Assembly (NCBI GenBank): GCA_009917555.1 | Contig: QZDX01000008.1 | Location: 62,001 to 126,000, forward strand | DNA from: a bacterium 1XD21-13 | GTDB taxonomy: Bacteria > Bacillota > Clostridia > Lachnospirales > Lachnospiraceae | Reading direction: 5' to 3' | DNA length: 64,000 nucleotides | Part shown: positions 57,357 through 64,000 of the stretch, piece after piece | Layout of the letters: each line of letters opens with the position of its first letter | Numbering within the stretch: position 1 is the first letter of the stretch | Notes under the pieces: generated by a model | What the model saw: only the letters and a program-made list of their open reading frames with translations | Told to the model about the DNA's origin: nothing | Database searches by the model: none | Position numbers and translations under genes: made by a program

Positions 57357-58508
57357 TTGGAAAGACCATACGAGGAAGATGAGGACGAGCTGCGCCGGAG
57401 ACGGCGGCGCATGCGCAGAAGGCAGGAGATCCGCCGTAGAAGAAGACGGCGGATGCTGATCCGCCGGATGATCAAGGCAGGAATAGCGGCAGCGGCTCTG
57501 GTTATGGTGCTGTTGATCATAAAGCTGATATGGGGAAAATGGAGCCCTGATGAGGGAGCTGTTTCCGGCCAGGGAAAGAGATTCCAGGCAGAGATGCAAA
57601 AAAGCCTTCTGGCAGCCAGCATTGCAAATGGGGGAGCAGTGAATCCGGGGGAGGATGGCCAGGGAGAAGCCGGAGGCTTAGAGGAGCCTCAGACCTACCG
57701 GTACGAAGCCGCAGAGTATATGCGGCAGCTGGGGGAGGAGGACATTACCAGTAGCTATGCGATTTTTGTGGATACACAGGAGGACGGGATTCTGGCCTCC
57801 CGGGATGCCTTCAGCCGCATGGTTCCCGCCTCTATGACCAAGATCCTTACAGCTCTGGTGGCGGCGGAGCACATTGAAAATTGGGATGATACCTTTACTA
57901 TCACAATTGACATTACAGATTACAGCTTCAAAAATCGCTGCAGCAATGCGGGCTTTGGCAAGGATGAGACAGTTACGATTCGGGATCTGATGTATGGAAC
58001 AATCCTGCCTTCGGGGGCTGATGCATCCCTAGGGCTGGCTGTCTATGTGGCAGGATCCCAGGAAGCCTTTGTGGAGCTGATGAATGAGAAGCTTAGGGAG
58101 CTGGGCCTGTCTGAGACCTCACATTTTACCAACTGTGTGGGGATCTATGACGACAATCATTACACGACGGCTTATGATATGGCGGTGATGATGGAGGCAG
58201 CCATTCAAAATGAGATGTGCAGGGAGGTATTTTCCACTCGGATCTATACGACCTCCTCCACCGAACAACATCCCGAGGGGATCGAGCTGTCCAACTGGTT
58301 TGTGCGCCGCATTGAGGATAAGGAGACAAACGGCATTCCGGTCTATGGAAAGACGGGCTATGTGGACGAATCAGGGAGCTGCGCCGTGAGCTTTGGAACC
58401 AATGAAAAGGGCAGGACCTACATCTGTGTGACAGCAAATTCCGGCAGTAAATGGTGGTGCATCAACGATCATGCGAAGCTGTACCAGGAGCTTACGGAAG
58501 GGGCTTAG
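57357..58508 (+). CDS. Serine-type D-Ala-D-Ala carboxypeptidase (peptidase S11) with Arg-rich N-terminus
   Basis: A 383-residue membrane-anchored enzyme. The cytoplasmic N-terminus has about 20 arginines (runs of RRRRR) before one membrane helix near residues 40-58. The S11 domain has the catalytic SxxK in VPASMTKILTALVAAEH, SGADASLGLAVY (SxN-like position altered to SGA), and the KTG motif YGKTGYVDESG. It trims D-alanine from peptidoglycan stem peptides outside the cell. The TTG at 57357 is preferred because AGGAG lies 8 bp upstream; TTG 57330 lacks a site. No PBP5-type C-terminal domain is present. It stands alone, ended by a strong hairpin. Confidence 0.87.
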   Translation: MERPYEEDEDELRRRRRRMRRRQEIRRRRRRRMLIRRMIKAGIAAAALVMVLLIIKLIWGKWSPDEGAVSGQGKRFQAEMQKSLLAASIANGGAVNPGEDGQGEAGGLEEPQTYRYEAAEYMRQLGEEDITSSYAIFVDTQEDGILASRDAFSRMVPASMTKILTALVAAEHIENWDDTFTITIDITDYSFKNRCSNAGFGKDETVTIRDLMYGTILPSGADASLGLAVYVAGSQEAFVELMNEKLRELGLSETSHFTNCVGIYDDNHYTTAYDMAVMMEAAIQNEMCREVFSTRIYTTSSTEQHPEGIELSNWFVRRIEDKETNGIPVYGKTGYVDESGSCAVSFGTNEKGRTYICVTANSGSKWWCINDHAKLYQELTEGA

Positions 58509-58540
58509 AAGGGGATTTAACATCTGAGAGACATGAAATT

Positions 58541-58604
58541 AAAAGCAGAAAAAGACGGGACATTGGGAAAACGATCATTTTGGCCCTTCTTTTTCTGCTT
58601 TTAG
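58541..58604. terminator. Strong terminator after the S11 peptidase gene
   Basis: AAAAGCAGAAAAAG (58541-58554) pairs perfectly with CTTTTTCTGCTTTT (58589-58602). It can end transcripts from either side, including the decayed minus-strand locus. Confidence 0.85.
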
Positions 58605-58620
58605 GTGTTACCCGCAAAAG

Positions 58621-59036
58621 TCAAAAGTGATGCTTTTTTAAGAATTCTGTTGGGGTGATGGCAGGTACATTTGAGCTTGAAAAATCATTAATGTTTCTTG
58701 TAATAATGTAGTCAACATTATTTTGTGCAGCACATTCATCCTGCAAGCAATCTTCAAAATCGGGAAAATCATTTCGTTCTAAAGCATGTAACATATTTTA
58801 TGGCTGATATTTGCAATTTGAAGGAATTTTAAAATTCCAAGAAACAGGTGTCTGCGTTTTTCTGGGGAGTAATGTTTTCGGAGAATATAAAATATATTTG
58901 AAACCGAATGTAATGCAATATATCCCTTTACTTTTTAGGATGCACAGAGGGATAATATTTCATTAGATGATTCAAAAAAAGGCTCACGTTTTTCCAGCAC
59001 ATCTAAAATAATATTTGTATCAATTAAAACGAGCAT
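58621..59036 (-). pseudogene. PIN-domain (VapC-like) toxin, decayed
   Basis: Reading the minus strand from 59036 gives MLVLIDTNIILDVLEKREPF with the first PIN Asp, a TAA stop after about 33 residues (SLCAS), then an in-frame continuation KVKGYIALHSVSNIFYILRK. A later frameshift leads to HALERNDFPDFEDCLQDECA and VDYIITRNINDF near the end (58621), which hold the remaining PIN acidic residues. At least two lesions make a whole toxin impossible. It overlaps the remnant of its antitoxin. Confidence 0.85.
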
Positions 59037-59205
59037 ATTTTTCTTCCCTCATTTCTTCCGGTTCTTTTTTATAATCAAAATCAGAGGGTAATGTACCCGC
59101 AAAAGACTGTAATATATGAAATCCTTCCATGCTTTCAGAAGTATCAGAAGAATTTACGGGATGCTTTGCCTCCTATATTTCATTCTTATTTTCAGCTTCT
59201 TTTGA
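59020..59205 (-). pseudogene. Antitoxin remnant upstream of the PIN toxin
   Basis: The minus-strand frame ends at TGA 59020-59022 and reads SESMEGFHILQSFAGTLPSD then FDYKKEPEEMREEKYARFN, which resembles the C-terminal toxin-binding tail of antitoxins paired with PIN toxins in Firmicutes. A TAG interrupts upstream (after SKEAENKNEI) and no N-terminal DNA-binding part or start codon remains. The 17-base overlap with the toxin start is the normal operon arrangement. Between 59206 and 59460 no other gene is seen; a TATAAT at 59366-59371 could be the -10 of the next operon. Confidence 0.75.
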
Positions 59206-59460
59206 CTAAGCATAACAATGGGAAATATAAAAGTCAATAAAAAGTTGTATTACAATTTTCGCGTTATGAGTTATAGTTTACAGTTATTAATATACAAAAG
59301 AATATTATGATCCGGATATTGTACGGAAAAGGGAGTTCTGTCACGAAATCGTAACTTTTTTCGGATATAATAAAAGGAAAATTGAAAATAAAATCTTTCA
59401 ACCTTGATTTGAGGGTCAAATGAACATGCAGACATATTCGCTTGACCTATGGAGGCAAAA

Positions 59461-60177
59461 ATGATTGAAATATGTTACGTAGAGGATGATCCGAATATTG
59501 CGCAGACTGTGAAAGCCTATCTGGAGCGAAAAGGCTTGCGGGTAACCCTGTGCGGGACCCTTGAGGAGGCCAGACAGACCTTAAAGGCTCAGGTCCCCGC
59601 CTGTGTTTTGCTGGACTGGAATATGCCGGACGGACGTGGCGACAGCCTGTGCCGGTGGATTCGCAAAGCCTGGAAGGAGCTGCCGGTTATCTTTCTCACC
59701 GTTCGGGGAGATTCTGCGGACATTGTGTCTGGCTTTGAAAATGGCGCTGATGATTATGTGGTAAAGCCCTTTGAGCTGGAGGTACTCTATTCCCGGATTC
59801 TGGCCCTCCTTCGCAGAGCCGGCAATGTGACGGAGCAGTATCTTTCCTGCGATGGAATTGTGATGGATCGGAACCGCAGGACCGTTTCTTGTCAGAGAGA
59901 CAGAATGTCCGGCAGTCGTTCTCCGGCATCGCCCGGCTGTGAGGAGGAGATCAGCTTAAGTGCGGCGGAATATGATCTGCTTCTGTGCCTCATGCAGAAT
60001 AAGGGAAAAACCATGACCAGAGAGAAGATTTTGGAGCAGGTATGGGATGTGCATGGCAGCTTTGTCAATGACAATACCCTGACTGTCACCATGAAGCGGC
60101 TGCGGGATAAGCTGGGTCAGCCGGATTGCCTGAAAACAGTGAGAAGCGTGGGATACCGCATGGAGGATACCATATGA
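59461..60177 (+). CDS. Response regulator, OmpR/PhoB family
   Basis: A 238-residue regulator. The receiver has the EDD acidic pocket at residues 8-10 (YVEDDPNIAQ), phospho-accepting Asp near residue 52 (VLLDWNMPDG), and GADDYVVKPFE. The C-terminal winged helix has LSAAEYDLLLCLMQNKGKTMTREKI and VTMKRLRDKLGQP in two blocks. ATG 59461 follows GGAGG at five bases; ATG 59449 is upstream of that site and unlikely. It overlaps the kinase gene by 4 bp (ATGA) and probably controls the ABC transporter downstream, as BceR-type systems do. Confidence 0.93.
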   Translation: MIEICYVEDDPNIAQTVKAYLERKGLRVTLCGTLEEARQTLKAQVPACVLLDWNMPDGRGDSLCRWIRKAWKELPVIFLTVRGDSADIVSGFENGADDYVVKPFELEVLYSRILALLRRAGNVTEQYLSCDGIVMDRNRRTVSCQRDRMSGSRSPASPGCEEEISLSAAEYDLLLCLMQNKGKTMTREKILEQVWDVHGSFVNDNTLTVTMKRLRDKLGQPDCLKTVRSVGYRMEDTI

Positions 60178-61469
60178 GCGGACGGAAAAATACGGTTGTT
60201 TTGCTGGGATTTGTAATATCCGTAAGCCTCCTTGCCTCTGCTCTTGGGGCCACCCTTGTGTCTTATCGGGACAGCAGGCTTCAGTTTGAGCTGTTAAATG
60301 CTGTCTGCGGGGAGATAGTGGAGCGGGAGCCGGAGGCAGGGGAGATGATTTCTGATGTCTTGAAGGAATATACACAGGGAATGCGCCGGAATGTGAATGT
60401 GGATGGATATGAAATGGGCAAAGCTCCTTCTGAGGGAAATACCGGCAGAAATGCAGATACAGCAGGGGAGAGGGATGTATTGACTGCCCTGGGATACCGT
60501 GTATCTGATTTTGCCCATCCTTCCTACCAGCAGAATACTTTCTTTGCGATGGCAGGGTTTCTGGCGGGAATCCTGCTGTTTTTGTCTGCCTTTCTCTATC
60601 GGAATCAGAAGGAGGCCCGGCGGATTCATGCCCTGGCTGACTATCTGGAACAGGTAAATACGGGAAGGGCCGTCATACTTTCTGCCACAGGGGAGGACGA
60701 TTTTTCCAAGCTGGAGGATGAGATTTATAAGACAGTCACGTATCTCTACCAGACTAAGGATGGGGCTGTGCAGGCAAAAAATGACTTTGCGAAAAATCTC
60801 TCCAACATTGCCCATCAGATAAAAACGCCTATCACTGCCATATCCCTGTCGGTGCAGATGATGAAGCAGGAGCTGGCCGGCTGTTTTGGACAGCTGAGGG
60901 CAAAGGAGCCGGAGACAGGGAGAGGTCATCTGGAGCAGGTGGAAAAACAGCTTTTGCGGCTCACGCATCTGGAGGAGGCCCTGCTTGTGCTGTCCCGGCT
61001 GGACGCCGGAGCGCTGGTCCTTCAAAAAAATCAGGTGGATGTGTTCACCCTTCTGGTGTTGGCGGCGGATAATCTTCAGGAGCTGTTTGTCGGCTCCGGC
61101 ACCTCCATTGACATTCCGGAGCTGGGGGAGCTGGGGATCACAGCGGATCTGGACTGGACCATGGAGGCGGTGATGAATCTGATGAAAAATGGGATGGAGC
61201 ATAATAAGGGCGGAACGGTTCACTGCTCCTATGAGCAGAATCCGCTGTACACAGAGATTCTCATCTGGGATGAAGGGGAGGGCTTTGCCAAGGAGGATAT
61301 TCCTCATCTGTTTGAGCGGTTCTACAGAGGAAAAAATGCAGAAGAAGGAGGTATTGGGATTGGACTTGCCCTGTCAAAGGAGATCATTGAGCGCCAGAAC
61401 GGGACCATACGGGCAAAAAACAGACAGGGCGGAGGTGCCTGCTTTGAAATTCGGTTCTATCGTCACTGA
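60174..61469 (+). CDS. Sensor histidine kinase with extracellular domain
   Basis: A 431-residue kinase. TM1 lies near residues 7-29, an extracellular domain of about 95 residues follows, and TM2 is near 125-145. Then come a HAMP-like linker, a HisKA domain with phospho-accepting His near residue 214 (SNIAHQIKTPITAISL), and HATPase_c with NLMKNGMEHN, WDEGEGFAKEDIPHLF and GIGIGLALSKEI. The outside domain is longer than in BceS-type intramembrane kinases, so it may sense its ligand directly. ATG 60174 follows TGGAGGATACC. An ABC transporter gene pair follows 139 bp downstream. Confidence 0.92.
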   Translation: MSGRKNTVVLLGFVISVSLLASALGATLVSYRDSRLQFELLNAVCGEIVEREPEAGEMISDVLKEYTQGMRRNVNVDGYEMGKAPSEGNTGRNADTAGERDVLTALGYRVSDFAHPSYQQNTFFAMAGFLAGILLFLSAFLYRNQKEARRIHALADYLEQVNTGRAVILSATGEDDFSKLEDEIYKTVTYLYQTKDGAVQAKNDFAKNLSNIAHQIKTPITAISLSVQMMKQELAGCFGQLRAKEPETGRGHLEQVEKQLLRLTHLEEALLVLSRLDAGALVLQKNQVDVFTLLVLAADNLQELFVGSGTSIDIPELGELGITADLDWTMEAVMNLMKNGMEHNKGGTVHCSYEQNPLYTEILIWDEGEGFAKEDIPHLFERFYRGKNAEEGGIGIGLALSKEIIERQNGTIRAKNRQGGGACFEIRFYRH

Positions 61470-61506
61470 GTTGTAACTTTCATTTGTTAAAATATATTTG
61501 TGAGAG

Positions 61507-61606
61507 GGGTATCCCTATATGCCCTGAAAAACAGGCAGGCAGAGGAAACACCACAAGGGTATCCCTATATGCCTTGAAAAACAGGCAAACAGTGGAAAGG
61601 AGACAA
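61507..61606 (+). repeat. 50-bp tandem direct repeat in the leader of the ABC transporter
   Basis: Two adjacent 50-bp units (61507-61556 and 61557-61606) agree at about 42 of 50 positions, best over GGGTATCCCTATATGCC and TGAAAAACAGGCA. Each holds GGGTATCCC and a potential small hairpin GCC...GGC. The second unit includes the ribosome site of the ATPase gene. They could be paired binding sites for the response regulator encoded upstream, or a duplicated leader. Confidence 0.85.
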
Positions 61607-61608
61607 CC

Positions 61609-62289
61609 ATGGATATTTTGAAATGTGAAGGAGTGCGCAAGGTCTACGGCTCCGGCGACAATGAGGTGATTGCACTGGACGGGATCGAACTGACCGTCGG
61701 CAAGGGGGAATTTGTGGCAGTGGTAGGGGCTTCCGGCTCAGGGAAATCTACCCTGCTGCACATCTTAGGCAGTGTGGACAAGCCTACGGAAGGCAGGGTT
61801 ACCATAGACGGAACGGATCTTTCTAAGTTGAATCAGACACAGGCGGCGATTTTCCGGCGCAGGAAGGTGGGGTTGGTGTATCAGTTCTACAATCTCATTC
61901 CCACCCTGACTGTGCGGAAAAATATTCTTATGCCCCTGGCATTGGATAAGAAGAAGCCCAGCCAGGAATATTTTGAGGAGGTGGTCCAAACCCTTGGCAT
62001 CTCTGACCGGCTGGAGGCTCTGCCCAATCAGTTGTCAGGAGGACAGCAGCAGAGGGCTGCCATTGCCCGGGCGCTGATTTACCGGCCGGCCCTTCTCCTG
62101 GCGGACGAGCCCACGGGAAATCTGGATCAGAAAAATTCCAGGGAGATCATGGACATGCTGAAGCTCTCCAACCTGAAGCTTAAGCAGACGGTTATTGTGA
62201 TCACCCATGATGAAAAGGCAGCTTTGGAGGCGGACCGCATTCTCACCATAGAGGATGGGCGTATCATCAGTGACGAGTGGCGGAGGTGA
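61609..62289 (+). CDS. ABC transporter ATP-binding protein (BceA/LolD/MacB type)
   Basis: A 226-residue ATPase. Walker A is GASGSGKSTLLHILGSVDKP at about residues 38-57, the Q-loop YQFYNLIPTL, signature LSGGQQQRAAIARAL, Walker B LLLADEPTGNLDQKNS, and H-loop VITHDEKAA. It pairs with the FtsX-type permease encoded 5 bp downstream. Such pairs next to two-component systems often give resistance to antimicrobial peptides or export lipid-active compounds. The GGAAAGGAGA site comes from the second 50-bp repeat. Confidence 0.93.
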   Translation: MDILKCEGVRKVYGSGDNEVIALDGIELTVGKGEFVAVVGASGSGKSTLLHILGSVDKPTEGRVTIDGTDLSKLNQTQAAIFRRRKVGLVYQFYNLIPTLTVRKNILMPLALDKKKPSQEYFEEVVQTLGISDRLEALPNQLSGGQQQRAAIARALIYRPALLLADEPTGNLDQKNSREIMDMLKLSNLKLKQTVIVITHDEKAALEADRILTIEDGRIISDEWRR

Positions 62290-62294
62290 AACCT

Positions 62295-64000
62295 ATGTGG
62301 AAGGATTATTCAGCAGGCTACATCAAACATAACCGCTCTGCAGGAGCCACCATCATAATCGCGGCATTTATTTCCGCACTGCTTTTGTCCCTGCTGTGCG
62401 GAGAGTTTTATAATCTCTGGAAATACGAGGTAGAGCGGATTGAGCTGGAGGAGGGAGGCTGGCAGAGCCGTATTGTGGGAGAGCTTGACGAGGCCGATAT
62501 AGAGGCTGTGCGAAATTTTGCCCACATAAAGGAGGCGGTGGTCAATGAAGCGGAGACAAAGGGACAGGAGACGGTTCTGGATCTCTGCTTTGATCACATG
62601 GGAATGGTTTTTGAGGATACGCCCCGGATTGCGGAGCTTGTGGGAATCCCGCCGGAGGATGTGACCTACAACTATCCGCTGATGGCTATGTACCTGGTCC
62701 GCGATTCCAGTGATAGGGCGCCAAGGCTTTTGTTTCCTATGTTTCTCTTTATTTTGGTGCTGGCCTCCGTTTCTCTCATTGTTATCATACACAACTCCTT
62801 TGCGGTGTCCATGAACGGAAGGCTTCATCAATTTGGCATTTTTGCCAGCATCGGGGCTACTCCAAAGCAGATCCGCACCTGTCTTCTTCAGGAGGCGGCC
62901 GCACTGTGCGCAGTGCCGGTTCTGGCGGGAAATGCTTTTGGCATTCTTGGCAGTATGGTCCTCATTCATTTGACCAATGTTCTGCTGGGAAGTGACATTC
63001 CGGGGCGCCATAGAGCGGTTTTTGGATATCACCCGATTGTTTTGGGAGTGACGCTGCTTGCCACGGTACTTACTGTCTGGATTTCCGCATGGCTGCCTGC
63101 CTGGAAATTAAGCAGGTGTACGCCCCTGGAGGCAATTAAAAATACAGGGGAATTGCAGTTGAAGCGCAAAAAGAATTACCGGATGCTGACCCTCCTGTTT
63201 GGGGTGGAGGGGGAGCTGGCAGGCAATGCGCTTAAAGCACAGCGAAAAGCCCTGCGGACAGCATCCCTGTCTCTGGTTCTTTCCTTCCTGGCATTTACCA
63301 TTATGCAGAGCTTCTTCGCGACCTCTGATATCAGCATTCGGGAGACCTATTTTGAGCGGTATCAGGATGTGTGGGATATTATGGTGACGGTCCCAGGCGC
63401 AGAGGTGGATTCCTTGCAGGAGACAGAAGAGATTCAGAGTCTTCCAGGAGTGGAGCGCGCCATTACATATCAAAAGGCAAGGGCAAAAAGGCTCATTTCC
63501 CAGGGGGAAATGACTGAGGATATGAAGTCCTTTGGGGGCTTTTCCCATGCGGCCGGCAGTGAGGTGGTGCAGACGGAGAAGGGATGGGTGGTCAATGCGC
63601 CCGTTGTGATCCTGGATGACACAAGTTTTTTGGCCTACTGTGATGAGTTAGGTATTGTACCGGGCCTTGACGGGGCGGTGATTCTCAATCAGATTCGAGA
63701 TGTGACAAATCCGGATTTCCGGCACCCGGACTATATGCCTTATGTGAAGGAGACTGGTACAAGCGTCCTTTTGCAGCGGGGCAATGAGGAAATGGCAGCG
63801 GAAATTCCGGTTCTGGCTTACACGGACAAGGAGCCTGCCTTAAGAGAGGAATACGCTACCCTGGATTATTATGAGCTGGTGCATTTTCTGCCGGCTTCCC
63901 TGTGGAGCAAGATCAAGGGGCAGATAGGGGGTGCAGAGGAGGAGACCCTTATCTGTGTTCTTGGAAAGGGTCAGGTGACCGGGGAGGAGCTTAGCTCCCT
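62295..64000 (+). CDS. FtsX/MacB-like ABC permease (3' end cut by window edge)
   Basis: At least 568 residues, open to the right edge. TM1 is near residues 18-38 (SAGATIIIAAFISALLLSLL), a first outside domain of about 110 residues follows, then an FtsX domain with three helices (LLFPMFLFILVLASVSLIVII, CAVPVLAGNAFGILGSMVLI, IVLGVTLLATVLTVWISAWL) and the coupling segment MNGRLHQFGIFASIGATPKQI. A further helix (RTASLSLVLSFLAFTIMQSF) opens a second outside domain, which is cut off. The layout, ten or so helices with a large loop, fits the BceB/FtsX permease class. ATG 62295 follows CGGAGGTG. Confidence 0.88.
   Translation, partial: MWKDYSAGYIKHNRSAGATIIIAAFISALLLSLLCGEFYNLWKYEVERIELEEGGWQSRIVGELDEADIEAVRNFAHIKEAVVNEAETKGQETVLDLCFDHMGMVFEDTPRIAELVGIPPEDVTYNYPLMAMYLVRDSSDRAPRLLFPMFLFILVLASVSLIVIIHNSFAVSMNGRLHQFGIFASIGATPKQIRTCLLQEAAALCAVPVLAGNAFGILGSMVLIHLTNVLLGSDIPGRHRAVFGYHPIVLGVTLLATVLTVWISAWLPAWKLSRCTPLEAIKNTGELQLKRKKNYRMLTLLFGVEGELAGNALKAQRKALRTASLSLVLSFLAFTIMQSFFATSDISIRETYFERYQDVWDIMVTVPGAEVDSLQETEEIQSLPGVERAITYQKARAKRLISQGEMTEDMKSFGGFSHAAGSEVVQTEKGWVVNAPVVILDDTSFLAYCDELGIVPGLDGAVILNQIRDVTNPDFRHPDYMPYVKETGTSVLLQRGNEEMAAEIPVLAYTDKEPALREEYATLDYYELVHFLPASLWSKIKGQIGGAEEETLICVLGKGQVTGEELSS

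Noticed and set aside
61507-61606. CRISPR-like repeat
   Set aside because: Only two units, head to tail without spacers, in a leader region; no cas genes.

Overview
The window reads as chromosome of a motile, anaerobic Clostridia bacterium, most likely a Lachnospiraceae (Roseburia, Lachnoclostridium or Blautia type). The basis is protein style (MetV/MetF pair, DUF5662, TGS-type nucleoside kinase, YjfB, two FliD-like proteins), strong AGGAGG-type ribosome sites, a CIRCE operator before groESL, and dense same-strand operons. Species cannot be fixed from the sequence alone. No rRNA, tRNA, CRISPR array, IS transposase or prophage was seen.

Layout. 1-4.5 kb: an ascorbate-type PTS operon (PRD regulator cut by the left edge, EIIB, EIIC) ending in a split transketolase. 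4.5-8.4 kb: a hairpin-rich intergenic region, CIRCE-controlled groES-groEL, and guaB. 8.7-12.8 kb: a DUF4143 ATPase, then an ECF sigma factor, a membrane protein that is probably its anti-sigma factor, and a DUF4349 lipoprotein. 12.9-21.0 kb: a sugar ABC importer (binding protein, ATPase, permease) joined to a second binding lipoprotein, a histidine kinase, a response regulator and a third, family-1 binding protein. This looks like a transporter with its own sensing module. 21.2-31.1 kb: a GlgX-like GH13 protein with degraded catalytic motifs, then housekeeping genes (DUF5662, dgt, dnaG, rpoD, trmK, Nif3-like, nucleoside kinase). 31.2-37.3 kb: an HD-domain protein, a broken SGNH hydrolase, and a sucrose system (LacI-type repressor with two matching operators, GH32 hydrolase, PTS EIIBCA).

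37.3-53.2 kb: a small alarmone synthetase and an orphan ParA with a ComFB-domain protein on the minus strand, diverging from a flagellar and chemotaxis block (fliD, fliS, a FliT-like protein, a solitary FtsE-like ATPase, a second FliD-like protein, an NTP_transf_5 protein, two chemoreceptors, a tail-anchored unknown protein, a DUF5610-like protein). Three matches to the flagellar sigma-28 (SigD/FliA) promoter lie in this block. 53.4-55.5 kb: metV-metF and a 58-residue YjfB-type motility protein. 55.5-59.4 kb: an AT-rich accessory patch with a decayed AlbA_2/AAA_4 regulator, an S11 D,D-carboxypeptidase, and a decayed PIN toxin-antitoxin pair. 59.4-64 kb: an OmpR-type two-component system and a Bce/FtsX-type ABC transporter running off the right edge, separated by a 50-bp tandem repeat.

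The best leads for undescribed biology are: a nested palindromic element of about 116 bp found twice just upstream of ribosome-binding sites; the ParA/ComFB pair beside the flagellar genes; the ABC importer with extra binding proteins and its own two-component system; and the GH13 pseudoenzyme.
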